Of a DNA stretch of 64,000 nt, positions 25,319 through 35,967 are shown in pieces. How positions within the stretch are numbered: the stretch's first letter is position 1; each line of letters opens with the position of its first letter. The position numbers and the translations under genes were made by a program. The DNA comes from Marinobacter vulgaris (GTDB taxonomy: Bacteria > Pseudomonadota > Gammaproteobacteria > Pseudomonadales > Oleiphilaceae), in the NCBI RefSeq assembly GCF_003344045.1, contig NZ_QFWX01000002.1:405270-469269 (forward strand), written 5' to 3'. The notes under the pieces were generated by a model. That model ran no database searches and was not told the DNA's origin. It saw nothing but the letters and a program-made list of their open reading frames with translations.

Positions 25319-26893
25319 CTACGGATTATGGGCTTCTTGGACCAGGGGCGCCAGAACCACCCGGTTGCGGCCGCTCGATTTGGCCTGGTACATCGCCCTG
25401 TCGGCCTCGGCACAGAGAGTGTGTGAATCAGTGCCATGATCCGGAAACACCGACACACCGATGCTGATGGTCAGTGGCACCGTTCTGCCATCTCCCAGGG
25501 GCTGCGGGGTTTCTCTGATCAGGGTGCGGAGGCGTTCGGCGGTCTCCCATGCCTCCGCCCGATCCATTTCCGGCAGCAGAATAACAAATTCCTCCCCTCC
25601 GAAACGGCCGATCACATCAACGCTGCGGACACTGTCCGCCAGCAGTGCGCTGGTGGCTTTCAACACCGAGTCCCCGGCCGCATGGCCGTACTCATCGTTA
25701 ATCTCCTTGAAGTGATCGAAGTCGATCCACAATAGCGACAAGGCACGACCATAGCGTTTGGCACGCGCCACTTCCTCATCCAGCAGCCGGGTCATTTCAC
25801 GGCGGTTAAACAGACCCGTCAGTGGATCACGCGTCGCCAGCTCCGATAGCTCGTTCTCCAGCTTCTTGCGATCGGAAATATCAAGAATAATGCCTTCGAG
25901 CACGAGATCACCATTATCCTCAACCGCTCTACCCCGCTCCCAGACCCATATACGCCGTCCATCCTTGCGATCAATGGCATACTCGATGGAAAACGACTCG
26001 GCGTTGCCAATCGCCGACTCCACCGCCCGCAGGACACCTCCATTACCGCCATCGGCAATCAGTTCGGCGTAGCTGACCCTGTGGTTGTTCACCAACTCAT
26101 CGGGCTCGTATCCGGTCAGTTCACGACATCCACTGGACACGAACAGCATGGTCCAATGGTCATCGTAGCGACACCGGTATGCCATACCCGGCAGATTATC
26201 CATAAGCGTCGACAGCTGGCGTTCGCGCTGGCGGATGGTCATTTCCGCCTCGCGAAGATCAGTGACATCCTGGCCAATCGCTATCGCACCGACTTTTTCG
26301 CCATTTTCATTCCTGAGGCTGCGGGCATTCCAGGATATCCGGCGCTGACGCCCGTCCCTGGTGGTAATACAGCTCTCATAACCGACCAGTTCGCCCTCAT
26401 CCCGGAGTATTTCCTCCGCCCGGGCACGGTTTCTTGCCCGGTCATCGGCATCCGGATACAGCCACTGCCAGATCCGGTCTGAATCGAGAACCTCTTCACG
26501 GCGGTAACCGGTGATCTCCTCAGCGGTCGTATTCCAGAGCACAATGCGGCCTGAGGGGTCGAGCACGTTGATCCAGACATTTGCCCGCTCTATCACGCTT
26601 TCGCGGAATTGGTTGAGCTCCCGAATTTCTTCACGCTGATGGTGATGCAGTGACAATATGGTCCGGTCGCTGCTGAACTGCCGCATCAGTGCCAGAAACA
26701 GCACCAGCGCCGTTACCAGAACAAACAGTATGCCCTTGTAGGTCTGAACCCGATTCAACGTTTCCGGATCGGGAAACCATTGCCCGGCCAGATAATCCGA
26801 AAAGGTAATCCATAACCCGCCCGCCAGCAGATAGACGCCGACAGCCCACAAGGATCGGCGCAGGGGCGTGTGACGCCCTTTCAGTGTGTCCAT
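25319..26893 (-). CDS. Membrane PAS-PAS diguanylate cyclase
   Basis: The 524-residue protein has two N-terminal membrane helices (about 15-70), a coiled linker, and two PAS domains with PAC ends: FRESVIERANVWINVLDPSGRIVLWNTTAEEITGY and, from about 215, LMDNLPGMAYRCRYDDHWTM. A GGDEF domain (about 350-515) follows with active site RFGGEEF and the inhibitory RxxD (RSVD) five residues before it. It should make c-di-GMP from GTP under product inhibition in response to an unknown signal. ARDPLTGLFNRREM marks the domain start. Confidence 0.92.
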   Translation of the reverse strand: MDTLKGRHTPLRRSLWAVGVYLLAGGLWITFSDYLAGQWFPDPETLNRVQTYKGILFVLVTALVLFLALMRQFSSDRTILSLHHHQREEIRELNQFRESVIERANVWINVLDPSGRIVLWNTTAEEITGYRREEVLDSDRIWQWLYPDADDRARNRARAEEILRDEGELVGYESCITTRDGRQRRISWNARSLRNENGEKVGAIAIGQDVTDLREAEMTIRQRERQLSTLMDNLPGMAYRCRYDDHWTMLFVSSGCRELTGYEPDELVNNHRVSYAELIADGGNGGVLRAVESAIGNAESFSIEYAIDRKDGRRIWVWERGRAVEDNGDLVLEGIILDISDRKKLENELSELATRDPLTGLFNRREMTRLLDEEVARAKRYGRALSLLWIDFDHFKEINDEYGHAAGDSVLKATSALLADSVRSVDVIGRFGGEEFVILLPEMDRAEAWETAERLRTLIRETPQPLGDGRTVPLTISIGVSVFPDHGTDSHTLCAEADRAMYQAKSSGRNRVVLAPLVQEAHNP

Positions 26894-27043
26894 TGAAGCT
26901 TATATTCCCGGATTTCAGCTGTGTCCCTGGTGGTCCACACATCAAAAGAACTTTAAAGATTACGACATACCCTGAAGTTAGTCACTGGGGAACGACGCGT
27001 CGAGGTTTCATTGCAAATCCTTACGTTCCCGCCGCGCGCAGCC

Positions 27044-27080
27044 AAAAAAAACCGGACAGCCCTTTCGAGCTGTCCGGTTT
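27044..27080 (-). terminator. Terminator of the isocitrate dehydrogenase gene
   Basis: ACCGGACAGC/GCTGTCCGGT stem with an 8-nt loop and a seven-T tail on the minus strand, 43 nt after the icd stop codon. Confidence 0.9.
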
Positions 27081-27122
27081 TTAGTCAGCCGGGTTAAGCC
27101 CCCCGGCCAGCCTAACTCTGGA

Positions 27123-29366
27123 TCACTTCACCGAGGCCTTGGCATCGGCCAGGATCTTGTTAAAAGTCTCGCTCGGCTGCATGACCTTGCAGACCTTCTC
27201 GGCCGGCGGATGGTAGTAACCACCGATGTCGACCGGATGACCCTGGATCACGCTCATTTCTTCCAGGATCTTGTCCTTGTTATCTTCAAGTTGCTTTGAC
27301 AACTTCTCGAAGAAGGCCTTCAGTTCCTTGTCGTCGTCCTGGCTTGCCAGTTCTTCCGCCCAGTACCGCGCCAGATGAAAATGGCTGCCGCGGTTGTCCA
27401 GCTCACCGGTGTTGCGCGACGGTGACTGGTTGTTCTCCAGCAGGCGCTCGGTGGCCTTGTCCAGAGTCAGGCCAAGCAAGCGGGCACGCTCGTTGCTTTG
27501 CTTTTCGCCCAGCTCTTCCAGGGAAACCGCGGTTGCCAGGAATTCACCCAGCGAATCCCAGCGCAGGTGGTTTTCCTGCAGCAGTTGCTGAACATGTTTC
27601 GGTGCGGAACCGCCGGCACCGGTCTCGTAAAGACCACCGCCATTGAGCAGCGGCACGATGGAGAGCATCTTGGCACTGGTGCCCAGTTCCAGAATCGGGA
27701 ACAGGTCGGTGAGATAGTCCCGCAGCACGTTGCCGGTGACCGAGATGGTATCCAGGCCACGGATCAGCCGCTCCATGGTCCAGCGAATGGCGCGTACCGG
27801 AGACTTGATAAGGATTTCCAGCCCTTCGGTATCGTGCTCCTTCAGGTACATTTCCACTTTCTTGATCAACTCAGCATCGTGGGGGCGCTCGTCGTCCAGC
27901 CAGAACAGCGCCGGCATGCCGGTGGCACGGGCACGATTCACCGCCAGCTTGACCCAGTCGCGGATCGGCAGGTCCTTGGTCTGGCAGGCGCGCCAGATAT
28001 CACCCTTCTCGACCTTGTGCTCGGTCAGCACGGTGCCATCCTCGGCAATGACACGAACGATACCGTCTTCCTTGATTTCAAAGGTCTTGTCGTGGGAGCC
28101 GTATTCTTCGGCCTTCTGGGCCATCAGACCAACGTTGGGCACGGTGCCCATGGTGGTTGGATCAAAGGCGCCGTGGGTCTTGCAGAAGTTGATCACTTCC
28201 TGGTAGATAGTGGCGTAGGTGCTCTCCGGCATCACCGCTTTGGTGTCCTTGAGCTTGTTGTCCCGGGCCCACATCTTACCGGAGTTACGGATCATCGCCG
28301 GCATGGAGGCATCCACGATCACATCACTGGGCACGTGCAGGTTGGTAATGCCTTTCACCGAGTCCACCATGGCAATTTCCGGGCGGTGCTCGTAACAGGC
28401 GTGCAGGTCTTCCAGGATCTGCTCCTGCTTGGATTCCGGCAGCTGCTTGATCTTCTCGGTCACACTGGACAGACCGTTATTGGGGTTAACACCCAGTTCG
28501 TCAAAAAGCTCGCCGTACTTGTCAAAAAGCTCCTTGTAGAAAATCTTCACCGCGTGACCGAATACGATCGGGTGGGAGATCTTCATCATGGTCGCCTTGA
28601 CGTGCAGGGAGAACATCACGCCGGTTTTCTCACAGTCTTCAATACAGTCTTCGAAGAACTTGCGCAGGGCCTTGCAGCTCATGAACATGCCGTCCAGCAC
28701 TTCACCATCCTGCAATGGCAACTCGCTCTTCAGTATGGTCTGCTCGCCGTTGGCATTCTCGAAGACGATGCGAGCAGTGGTAGCCTTGTCGAGGGTTACT
28801 GACTGCTCGTTGGAATAGAAATCGCCACCGCGCATGTGGGCCACGTGGGTGCGTGACGCCGGGCTCCACTCACCCATGGTGTGGGGATGTTTGCGGGCAA
28901 ACGCTTTCACCGCTGTCGGGGCGCGACGGTCTGAGTTGCCTTCCCGCAATACCGGGTTAACGGCACTGCCCAGGACTTTGGAGTAACGGGCGTGGATTTC
29001 CTTTTCTTCGTCGGTCTGCGGGTTTTCCTTGAACTCGGGAAGCTTGTAACCCTGCTCTCTGAGCTCCTCAACGGCCGCCCGCAACTGAGGAATGGAGGCG
29101 CTGATGTTGGGCAACTTGATGATATTGGCTTCAGGATCCTTGGTGTAATCCCCCAGTGCCTTGAGGTCGTCCGGAACTCGCTGGTCTTCCTCAAGGTAAT
29201 CGGGAAACAACGCCAGAATACGCGCCGCGAGGGAAATATCGCTGGTCTCAAATTCGATGCCCGCGGGCTTGGCGTAGGTTTCGAGAATAGGGAGCAGTGA
29301 CCGGGTCGCGAGGGCTGGGGCCTCGTCCGTCAGGGTGTAGATGATCTTTGCTTTGGATGACGTCAT
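27123..29366 (-). CDS. icd: NADP-dependent isocitrate dehydrogenase, monomeric type
   Basis: The 747-residue protein starts at ATG 29366 (GAGGA upstream), giving [27 protein letters not shown], the usual family start. Conserved blocks include [75 protein letters not shown] and [15 protein letters not shown]. The monomeric enzyme oxidises isocitrate to 2-oxoglutarate with NADP+ in the TCA cycle and is about 740 residues long, unrelated in length to the dimeric form. It is a single gene with its own terminator. Confidence 0.95.
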   Translation of the reverse strand: MTSSKAKIIYTLTDEAPALATRSLLPILETYAKPAGIEFETSDISLAARILALFPDYLEEDQRVPDDLKALGDYTKDPEANIIKLPNISASIPQLRAAVEELREQGYKLPEFKENPQTDEEKEIHARYSKVLGSAVNPVLREGNSDRRAPTAVKAFARKHPHTMGEWSPASRTHVAHMRGGDFYSNEQSVTLDKATTARIVFENANGEQTILKSELPLQDGEVLDGMFMSCKALRKFFEDCIEDCEKTGVMFSLHVKATMMKISHPIVFGHAVKIFYKELFDKYGELFDELGVNPNNGLSSVTEKIKQLPESKQEQILEDLHACYEHRPEIAMVDSVKGITNLHVPSDVIVDASMPAMIRNSGKMWARDNKLKDTKAVMPESTYATIYQEVINFCKTHGAFDPTTMGTVPNVGLMAQKAEEYGSHDKTFEIKEDGIVRVIAEDGTVLTEHKVEKGDIWRACQTKDLPIRDWVKLAVNRARATGMPALFWLDDERPHDAELIKKVEMYLKEHDTEGLEILIKSPVRAIRWTMERLIRGLDTISVTGNVLRDYLTDLFPILELGTSAKMLSIVPLLNGGGLYETGAGGSAPKHVQQLLQENHLRWDSLGEFLATAVSLEELGEKQSNERARLLGLTLDKATERLLENNQSPSRNTGELDNRGSHFHLARYWAEELASQDDDKELKAFFEKLSKQLEDNKDKILEEMSVIQGHPVDIGGYYHPPAEKVCKVMQPSETFNKILADAKASVK

Positions 29367-29621
29367 TTTCGTCCTCAGGCTATTGAGTGAGTTCAGGACG
29401 GTCATGGCAGGGTCAGGTGTCTTGTGAACGCCCGACCTGAGCAATGACTGATTCGGGAACTTTTGATAGGGCTACTAAGATAGCATTTTTTTGCGATTTC
29501 CGGTTACGATCTTAGTATTAGAACCGACTAAAAATGCGCCAAAACCCTTTACAGAACGATGAAAAGGCAGGAATTTACGAAACTTTCGGACATTTAGGCC
29601 ACGGCTTGATTCGGGAGTATC

Positions 29622-29650
29622 GCGCTGGAGGTGGGTCCCACCTCCAGCGC
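29622..29650. repeat. Perfect 14-bp inverted repeat after acetoacetyl-CoA synthetase
   Basis: GCGCTGGAGGTGGG and its exact complement are separated by a single T. It lies 10 nt after the end of the acetoacetyl-CoA synthetase gene. There is no T-run, so it is a strong hairpin but not a standard terminator. The 250 nt between it and the icd start hold icd's promoter region; I found no further gene there. Confidence 0.6.
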
Positions 29651-29659
29651 TCGGCAGAC

Positions 29660-31651
<1,992 letters not shown>

Positions 31652-31667
31652 CCGTCTCTCCTGTTGC

Positions 31668-32447
31668 TTACTGCATATGCCAGCCGTGGCTGACCACAAT
31701 GGATTGGCCGGTCAGGGCCGCCGAGGGAAAGGCCGCCAGATGCACTGCCAGCTCCGATACATCCTCCAGGGTGGTGAACTTGCCGTCCACCGTGTTTTTC
31801 AGCATCACCTTGCTGATCACCTCCTCCTCGGAAATACCCAGTTCCTTCGCCTGCTCGGGAATCTGCTTGTCCACCAGCGGCGTGCGGACGAAGCCTGGGC
31901 AGATGATGTTACTGCGAACACCGTGCTCGGCCCCTTCCTTCGCCACGGCCCGGCACAATCCCAGCATGCCGTGTTTGGCCGCCACGTAGGGCGCCTTCAG
32001 CGGCGAGGCTTCCAGCGAATGCACGGAACCCATATACAGGATGGTACCGCCGCCACCGGCGTACATCTGGTTAAGCGCGGCGCGGGTCACCAGGAAGGCA
32101 CCGTCCAGATGGACGCTCATCACCTTGCTCCAGTCGGCAAAAGCCAGTTTGTGCAGGGGGTCGATGTGCTGGATGCCGGCATTGGCAAGGGCAATATCAA
32201 GGCCGCCCCAGCGCTGCACAATGGCAGTGACACCCTCATCCACGGCCTGTTCATTGGTCACATCCATCGCCAGGGCCATGGCGCTTCCGCCATTTGCTTC
32301 AATGGCGTCGGCTACCTCCTGGGCTCCTGCCAGATCAAGATCAGCAACGGCAACTCTGGCCCCCTCGCGGGCGAAATGTTCGGCAATAGCTCGGCCGATT
32401 CCGCGGCCCGCCCCTGTAATCAGGGCTACTCGGTTTTCTAGACGCAT
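31668..32447 (-). CDS. bdhA: 3-hydroxybutyrate dehydrogenase (SDR)
   Basis: The 259-residue classical SDR has cofactor motif [29 protein letters not shown], catalytic Ser in [11 protein letters not shown] and the YVAAKHG Tyr-Lys pair. The substrate region [22 protein letters not shown] is as in known 3-hydroxybutyrate dehydrogenases, and it ends WHMQ. It oxidises (R)-3-hydroxybutyrate to acetoacetate with NAD+. AAGGAG lies upstream. It is placed between the TRAP transporter and acetoacetyl-CoA synthetase genes, making a full uptake-to-CoA route. Confidence 0.93.
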   Translation of the reverse strand: MRLENRVALITGAGRGIGRAIAEHFAREGARVAVADLDLAGAQEVADAIEANGGSAMALAMDVTNEQAVDEGVTAIVQRWGGLDIALANAGIQHIDPLHKLAFADWSKVMSVHLDGAFLVTRAALNQMYAGGGGTILYMGSVHSLEASPLKAPYVAAKHGMLGLCRAVAKEGAEHGVRSNIICPGFVRTPLVDKQIPEQAKELGISEEEVISKVMLKNTVDGKFTTLEDVSELAVHLAAFPSAALTGQSIVVSHGWHMQ

Positions 32448-32459
32448 TTCATTATCTCC

Positions 32460-33824
32460 TTAGTCGTAAGCCACACCGGGCAGCCAGGTCGCGATCTCGG
32501 GCACCAGGAAGACGATCGACAGTCCCACCAGCTGAATGATGATGAAGGGTATAACACCCTTGTAGATGTCCATCACATTGATTTCCGGCGGCGCGACACC
32601 TTTGATATAGAAGAGGGCAAAGCCTACCGGCGGCGTCAGGAACGATGTCTGCAGACACATGGCGAAGAGGATGGTGAACCACACCAGGTCAAACCCCAGG
32701 GTCTGCACCACCGGCGCCACCAGCGGCAGGATAATCAAGGTAATCTCAACCCAGTCCAGGAAGAAACCAAGCAGGAATACCGCAAACAGAATGGTCAGTA
32801 TCACGCCATAGGGACCGAACGGCAGCCCCAGCAGTGCGTCCTCGATGACCTGGTCGCCGCCCAGACCACGCAACACAACGGAGAACGCCGTTGCGCCGAG
32901 GAAAATGGCAAAAATGAAAGCCGCTGTGCGGGTTGTCTGCTGCATCGAGGAGTTGAGCACTTTCAGGTTCAGGCGGCCCGATATCAGGGCCAGTACCAGA
33001 GCGCCCAGGGCACCAACGCCGGAAGCCTCCGTCGGCGTGGCTATACCGGCAAAGATGGAACCAAGCACACCCAGAATCAGTGCAGCTGTAGGCACCACCG
33101 CTTTGGCCACTTCCCAGACAATACTCCAGGATACTTTCTCCGTACCTGCCGGCACCGGAGCAATGTGAGGCTGCAGCATGGGACGGATAATGGCATACGC
33201 CACGTACATGGCGCCCAGCATCAGGCCGGGGAAGAACGCCCCCATAAACAGATCGCCCACCGACGCCTCCGGTACTGCCAGCCGATCTGCCATCAACACC
33301 AGCATGATGGACGGGGGAATCAGGATCCCCAGGGTGCCGGTGGCGCAGGCAGTGCCCACGGCAAATCCCTTGTCGTACTTGTTCTCCATCATTACCGGCA
33401 GGGAAAGCATGCCCAGAAGCACAACAGATGCACCGATGATACCGGTGGTGGCAGCCAGCAGTACGCCGATGACAATCACGGTGACCGCATAGCCACCGCG
33501 AACCGCGCCAAAGAGTTTGACCATGGCGTTCATCAGCCGCTCGGCTACGCCGGACTGATCAAGCATGATACCCATGAATATGAACATGGGCAGAGCAACA
33601 AGGGTTTCGCTGTTTACGACATCCCATATCCGCTCGGGGACGAGGCCCATTGAAGACTGATAATCGAACCAGAGGTTAGCACCGAAGTTTTCCACCGCGA
33701 TGACGCCAATCACAGTCCAGATTACGGCGGTACCACCCAGTACCCAGGCGACAGGATAGCCGGTCATCAGCAGCGCCCCGAAGGTGAGGAACATGCCGAT
33801 TACAAATAGCGTTTCAAGCTCCAT
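32460..33824 (-). CDS. TRAP transporter large permease (DctM-like)
   Basis: The 454-residue DctM-type permease has about 12 membrane helices, including TLVALPMFIFMGIMLDQSGVAERLMNAMVKLFGAVRGG, LGILIPPSIMLVLMADRLAVPEASVGDLFMGAFFPGL, and DWVEITLIILPLVAPVV. The IPPSIMLV and PTEASGVGA stretches are hallmarks. It uses a sodium gradient and a binding protein to import organic acids. It overlaps the dctQ-type gene in TGATG and precedes bdhA. The neighbours suggest 3-hydroxybutyrate or a related acid as the cargo, which is inference. Confidence 0.93.
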   Translation of the reverse strand: MELETLFVIGMFLTFGALLMTGYPVAWVLGGTAVIWTVIGVIAVENFGANLWFDYQSSMGLVPERIWDVVNSETLVALPMFIFMGIMLDQSGVAERLMNAMVKLFGAVRGGYAVTVIVIGVLLAATTGIIGASVVLLGMLSLPVMMENKYDKGFAVGTACATGTLGILIPPSIMLVLMADRLAVPEASVGDLFMGAFFPGLMLGAMYVAYAIIRPMLQPHIAPVPAGTEKVSWSIVWEVAKAVVPTAALILGVLGSIFAGIATPTEASGVGALGALVLALISGRLNLKVLNSSMQQTTRTAAFIFAIFLGATAFSVVLRGLGGDQVIEDALLGLPFGPYGVILTILFAVFLLGFFLDWVEITLIILPLVAPVVQTLGFDLVWFTILFAMCLQTSFLTPPVGFALFYIKGVAPPEINVMDIYKGVIPFIIIQLVGLSIVFLVPEIATWLPGVAYD

Positions 33825-34462
33825 CAGGACACATCCTCTTTCTTGTTATTCCCGGACTCGACCCGGATTGGCTTCGGAAAGCCGAAAAGCAGTGCGGTAA
33901 CTTTCAGCAAACGGGATAGTGCAGCCAGAATCAGAAGAGAAAACGACAATGCCACGATGCCCTTGAGAACCCAGCGGTACGGAAGCCCGGCAGGTGCCTG
34001 ACTGGTTTCTCCCTGCTGCCAGGAGCTATAGGCGTAGGGGAACATTTCCCAGACTGCCAGCCCGAGAAACGGTAGCAACAGAAAGATCAGGCCAAACAAC
34101 TCAACCCAGGCCTGGCCCTTGAGGGACAGGCGTTCATGGAGCACATCCACTCTTACGTGACCATCAACCACCAGCGTATAGGCCAGGCCCAACAACCAGC
34201 CTGTGCCAGCCAGGTGCCACTGGACTTCTTCCAGCGTCACAGAACCCACGTCAAAGGCATAGCGGCCAATCACGGCATAAATGATCACACCAGTGACAAT
34301 CAGCCACATCCAGGACGCGGTTTTGCCAATCCCGGAAATCACTAGATCCACACCCCGACTGACCCGGGTGGTAGGTAATTCCGTGTGATGATGAAGAAAT
34401 TCCTGGGCGTCGGAAACCGATGCCCGCTCACTCTGCGGCAAGTCTTTATCTGACATCGTCAT
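33824..34462 (-). CDS. TRAP transporter small permease (DctQ-like)
   Basis: The 212-residue protein has four membrane helices after a polar N-terminus. They include ASWMWLIVTGVIIYAVIGRYAF, WHLAGTGWLLGLAYTLVVDGHVRVDVLHERLSLKGQAWVELFGLIFLLLPFLGLAVW, and a final helix near ALSFSLLILAALSRL. VRVDVLHERLS is the DctQ signature. GAGGA stands 8 nt before the ATG. A terminator-like double hairpin lies between it and the binding-protein gene, so the permeases are probably made at lower levels than DctP. Confidence 0.9.
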   Translation of the reverse strand: MTMSDKDLPQSERASVSDAQEFLHHHTELPTTRVSRGVDLVISGIGKTASWMWLIVTGVIIYAVIGRYAFDVGSVTLEEVQWHLAGTGWLLGLAYTLVVDGHVRVDVLHERLSLKGQAWVELFGLIFLLLPFLGLAVWEMFPYAYSSWQQGETSQAPAGLPYRWVLKGIVALSFSLLILAALSRLLKVTALLFGFPKPIRVESGNNKKEDVS

Positions 34463-34494
34463 ACAGCAGTTCCTCGCTCAGAATGCCGTTTATA

Positions 34495-34522
34495 AAACAA
34501 GGATGGCCCCGAAGGGCCATCC
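34495..34522 (-). terminator. Intra-operon terminator with UUCG loop
   Basis: On the minus strand a 9-bp GGATGGCCC stem with a TTCG tetraloop is followed by TTGTTTT. A second hairpin (ACACCGGT/ACCGGTGT, 34538-34559) with a TTTT tail lies just before it. Both sit between dctP and the permease genes. Confidence 0.75.
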
Positions 34523-34579
34523 AGACTTGATCAGAAAACACCGGTACTAGAACCGGTGTCTCGAAGGCAGCCCTAGACC

Positions 34580-35632
34580 TTAAAGATCGGACGGAACGTA
34601 GGCGCGCTCGTCCCAAATCTTATAGGTTTCCATGAACTCGTTCTGGCTTTCGTAAACTCGCTTGAAGTCGGCATCCTTGGAGGCTTCTTCTTCCATTACT
34701 TCGTCGGTGACCGCTTTCAGCTCTTCGAGAACATCACGGGGAATCTGATCAGCATTGACGCCCTGTTCCTGGAATTCCGCCAGCACCTTGCCGTTCTTGT
34801 ATTCACCCTCGGCCAGGCCAAGCGTGGTCGCCGCAGTACATGAGGCCTCAACCATTGCTTTCTGTGCGTCGGTGGTTGCGTCCCACTCTTCCTGGTTGAT
34901 CAGCATGTACTGGGCTGTGAACTGCTGGTGCCAGCCCGGAAACAGATTGTACTTGACCACCTGGTCGAAACCGAGGAGCTGGTCAATGGCCGGCATGGAG
35001 AATTCGGTGGCATCGATGGTGCCTTTCTCCAGCGCCTGGTAGAGCTCACCACCAGGCATCATGGTAACGGAGGCTCCCAGTTTTTCCAGAACCTTGCCAC
35101 CCAGTCCCGCGAAGCGAATCTTCAGGCCTTCATAGTCTTCCAGTGTCTCAATCGGCTCCGCATACCAGCCCGCTGTTTCAGGCCCGATAATGCCGCATAG
35201 CTGAGCGTGCACATCGAAGCCCTTGTTAGCGTAGACTTCCTGCAGCATCTCATGGCCGCCACCGTAGTAATACCAGGCTGTATAGGCCCACGGCTTCATG
35301 CCGAAGGGCACAGCCGCGAAAAGGGGAATCGCAGGTACCTTACCCTGGTCGTAACCGATCCAGGTATAACCGGCCGAGACCTTGCCATCGGAAACCGACT
35401 GCAGGATATCGAAAGCTGGTACCAGCTTGCCGGGCTCGTAGACGCGAACCTGGATGCTGCCATCGGAAGCGGTGTTGAGGTTGTCAGCTACCCACGCGGC
35501 AGGTGAACCCAAGCCGGGCAGATTGGTAGCGAAGGCGACCGGCATTTTCCAGCGCAGGTCATCTGCGACAGCCGATCCGGTAGTCAGGGCGATCGCACCG
35601 GCGATACCGGTAAGGGCCTTGAAGAGTTTCAT
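34580..35632 (-). CDS. TRAP transporter substrate-binding protein (DctP family)
   Basis: The 350-residue periplasmic protein starts at ATG 35632 with AGGAGA 7 nt upstream. The signal peptide (KALTGIAGAIALTTGSAVA) ends before DDLRWK. DctP-type blocks are LKIRFAGLGGKVLEKLGASVTMMPGGELYQALEKGTIDATEFSMPAIDQLLGF, which includes the conserved arginine carboxylate clamp, and ending VYESQNEFMETYKIWDERAYVPSDL. FxxxE and GF-type features resemble the TAT-free binding proteins for keto or hydroxy acids. It leads the TRAP-bdhA-ligase operon behind a sigma-54 promoter. Confidence 0.9.
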   Translation of the reverse strand: MKLFKALTGIAGAIALTTGSAVADDLRWKMPVAFATNLPGLGSPAAWVADNLNTASDGSIQVRVYEPGKLVPAFDILQSVSDGKVSAGYTWIGYDQGKVPAIPLFAAVPFGMKPWAYTAWYYYGGGHEMLQEVYANKGFDVHAQLCGIIGPETAGWYAEPIETLEDYEGLKIRFAGLGGKVLEKLGASVTMMPGGELYQALEKGTIDATEFSMPAIDQLLGFDQVVKYNLFPGWHQQFTAQYMLINQEEWDATTDAQKAMVEASCTAATTLGLAEGEYKNGKVLAEFQEQGVNADQIPRDVLEELKAVTDEVMEEEASKDADFKRVYESQNEFMETYKIWDERAYVPSDL

Positions 35633-35807
35633 TTGCAAGTCTCCTAGCATTGTTGTTGTATTCGGCCAACAGGGATTTTCCCGACAGGCCTGATCTGAGT
35701 GTAGTCAGACATCGCAGGAAACGAGACGGACAAAAAAATATTTTCGGGTCCAACGAAAGCGCCAGCCTTGTTTTCTGCGTTGTTCTGACGTCCTGCGGCC
35801 GGGAGTC

Positions 35808-35824
35808 AGCAGACTCCATGCCAA
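35808..35824 (-). promoter_or_regulatory. Sigma-54 (-24/-12) promoter of the dctP operon
   Basis: On the minus strand TTGGCATGGAGTCTGCT matches the TGGCAC-N5-TTGCW consensus, with GG and GC exactly 10 nt apart. It gives a leader of roughly 165 nt before dctP. The rest of the 327-nt gap (35633-35959) is AT-rich and holds CCCGGACA at 35897-35904 and paired TGTCC/GGACA half-sites at 35943-35967, possible activator sites. Confidence 0.7.
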
Positions 35825-35942
35825 TCATTTTTTTATTATATTTATCAACAAGATAAAAATTTTTAAAAAGACAGAACCCAAAAAAGTGTGCGGACTCCCG
35901 GACAACTATAGACGTCAGTCGTAGCGGTTTGTACTGATAACT

Positions 35943-35967
35943 GGACACATGTCCTGATTTCAGGACA
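35943..35967. promoter_or_regulatory. Overlapping GGACA/TGTCC palindromes at the end of the activator gene
   Basis: GGACACATGTCC and TGTCCTGATTTCAGGACA overlap, giving three evenly repeated half-sites across the activator stop codon, about 120-150 nt upstream of the -24 box. This is the usual distance for enhancer sites of sigma-54 activators. Confidence 0.45.

Noticed and set aside
27498..28802. Long open frame on the plus strand opposite isocitrate dehydrogenase
   Set aside because: It lies wholly antisense to a highly conserved gene, has no family resemblance, and is a by-product of GC-rich codon use.
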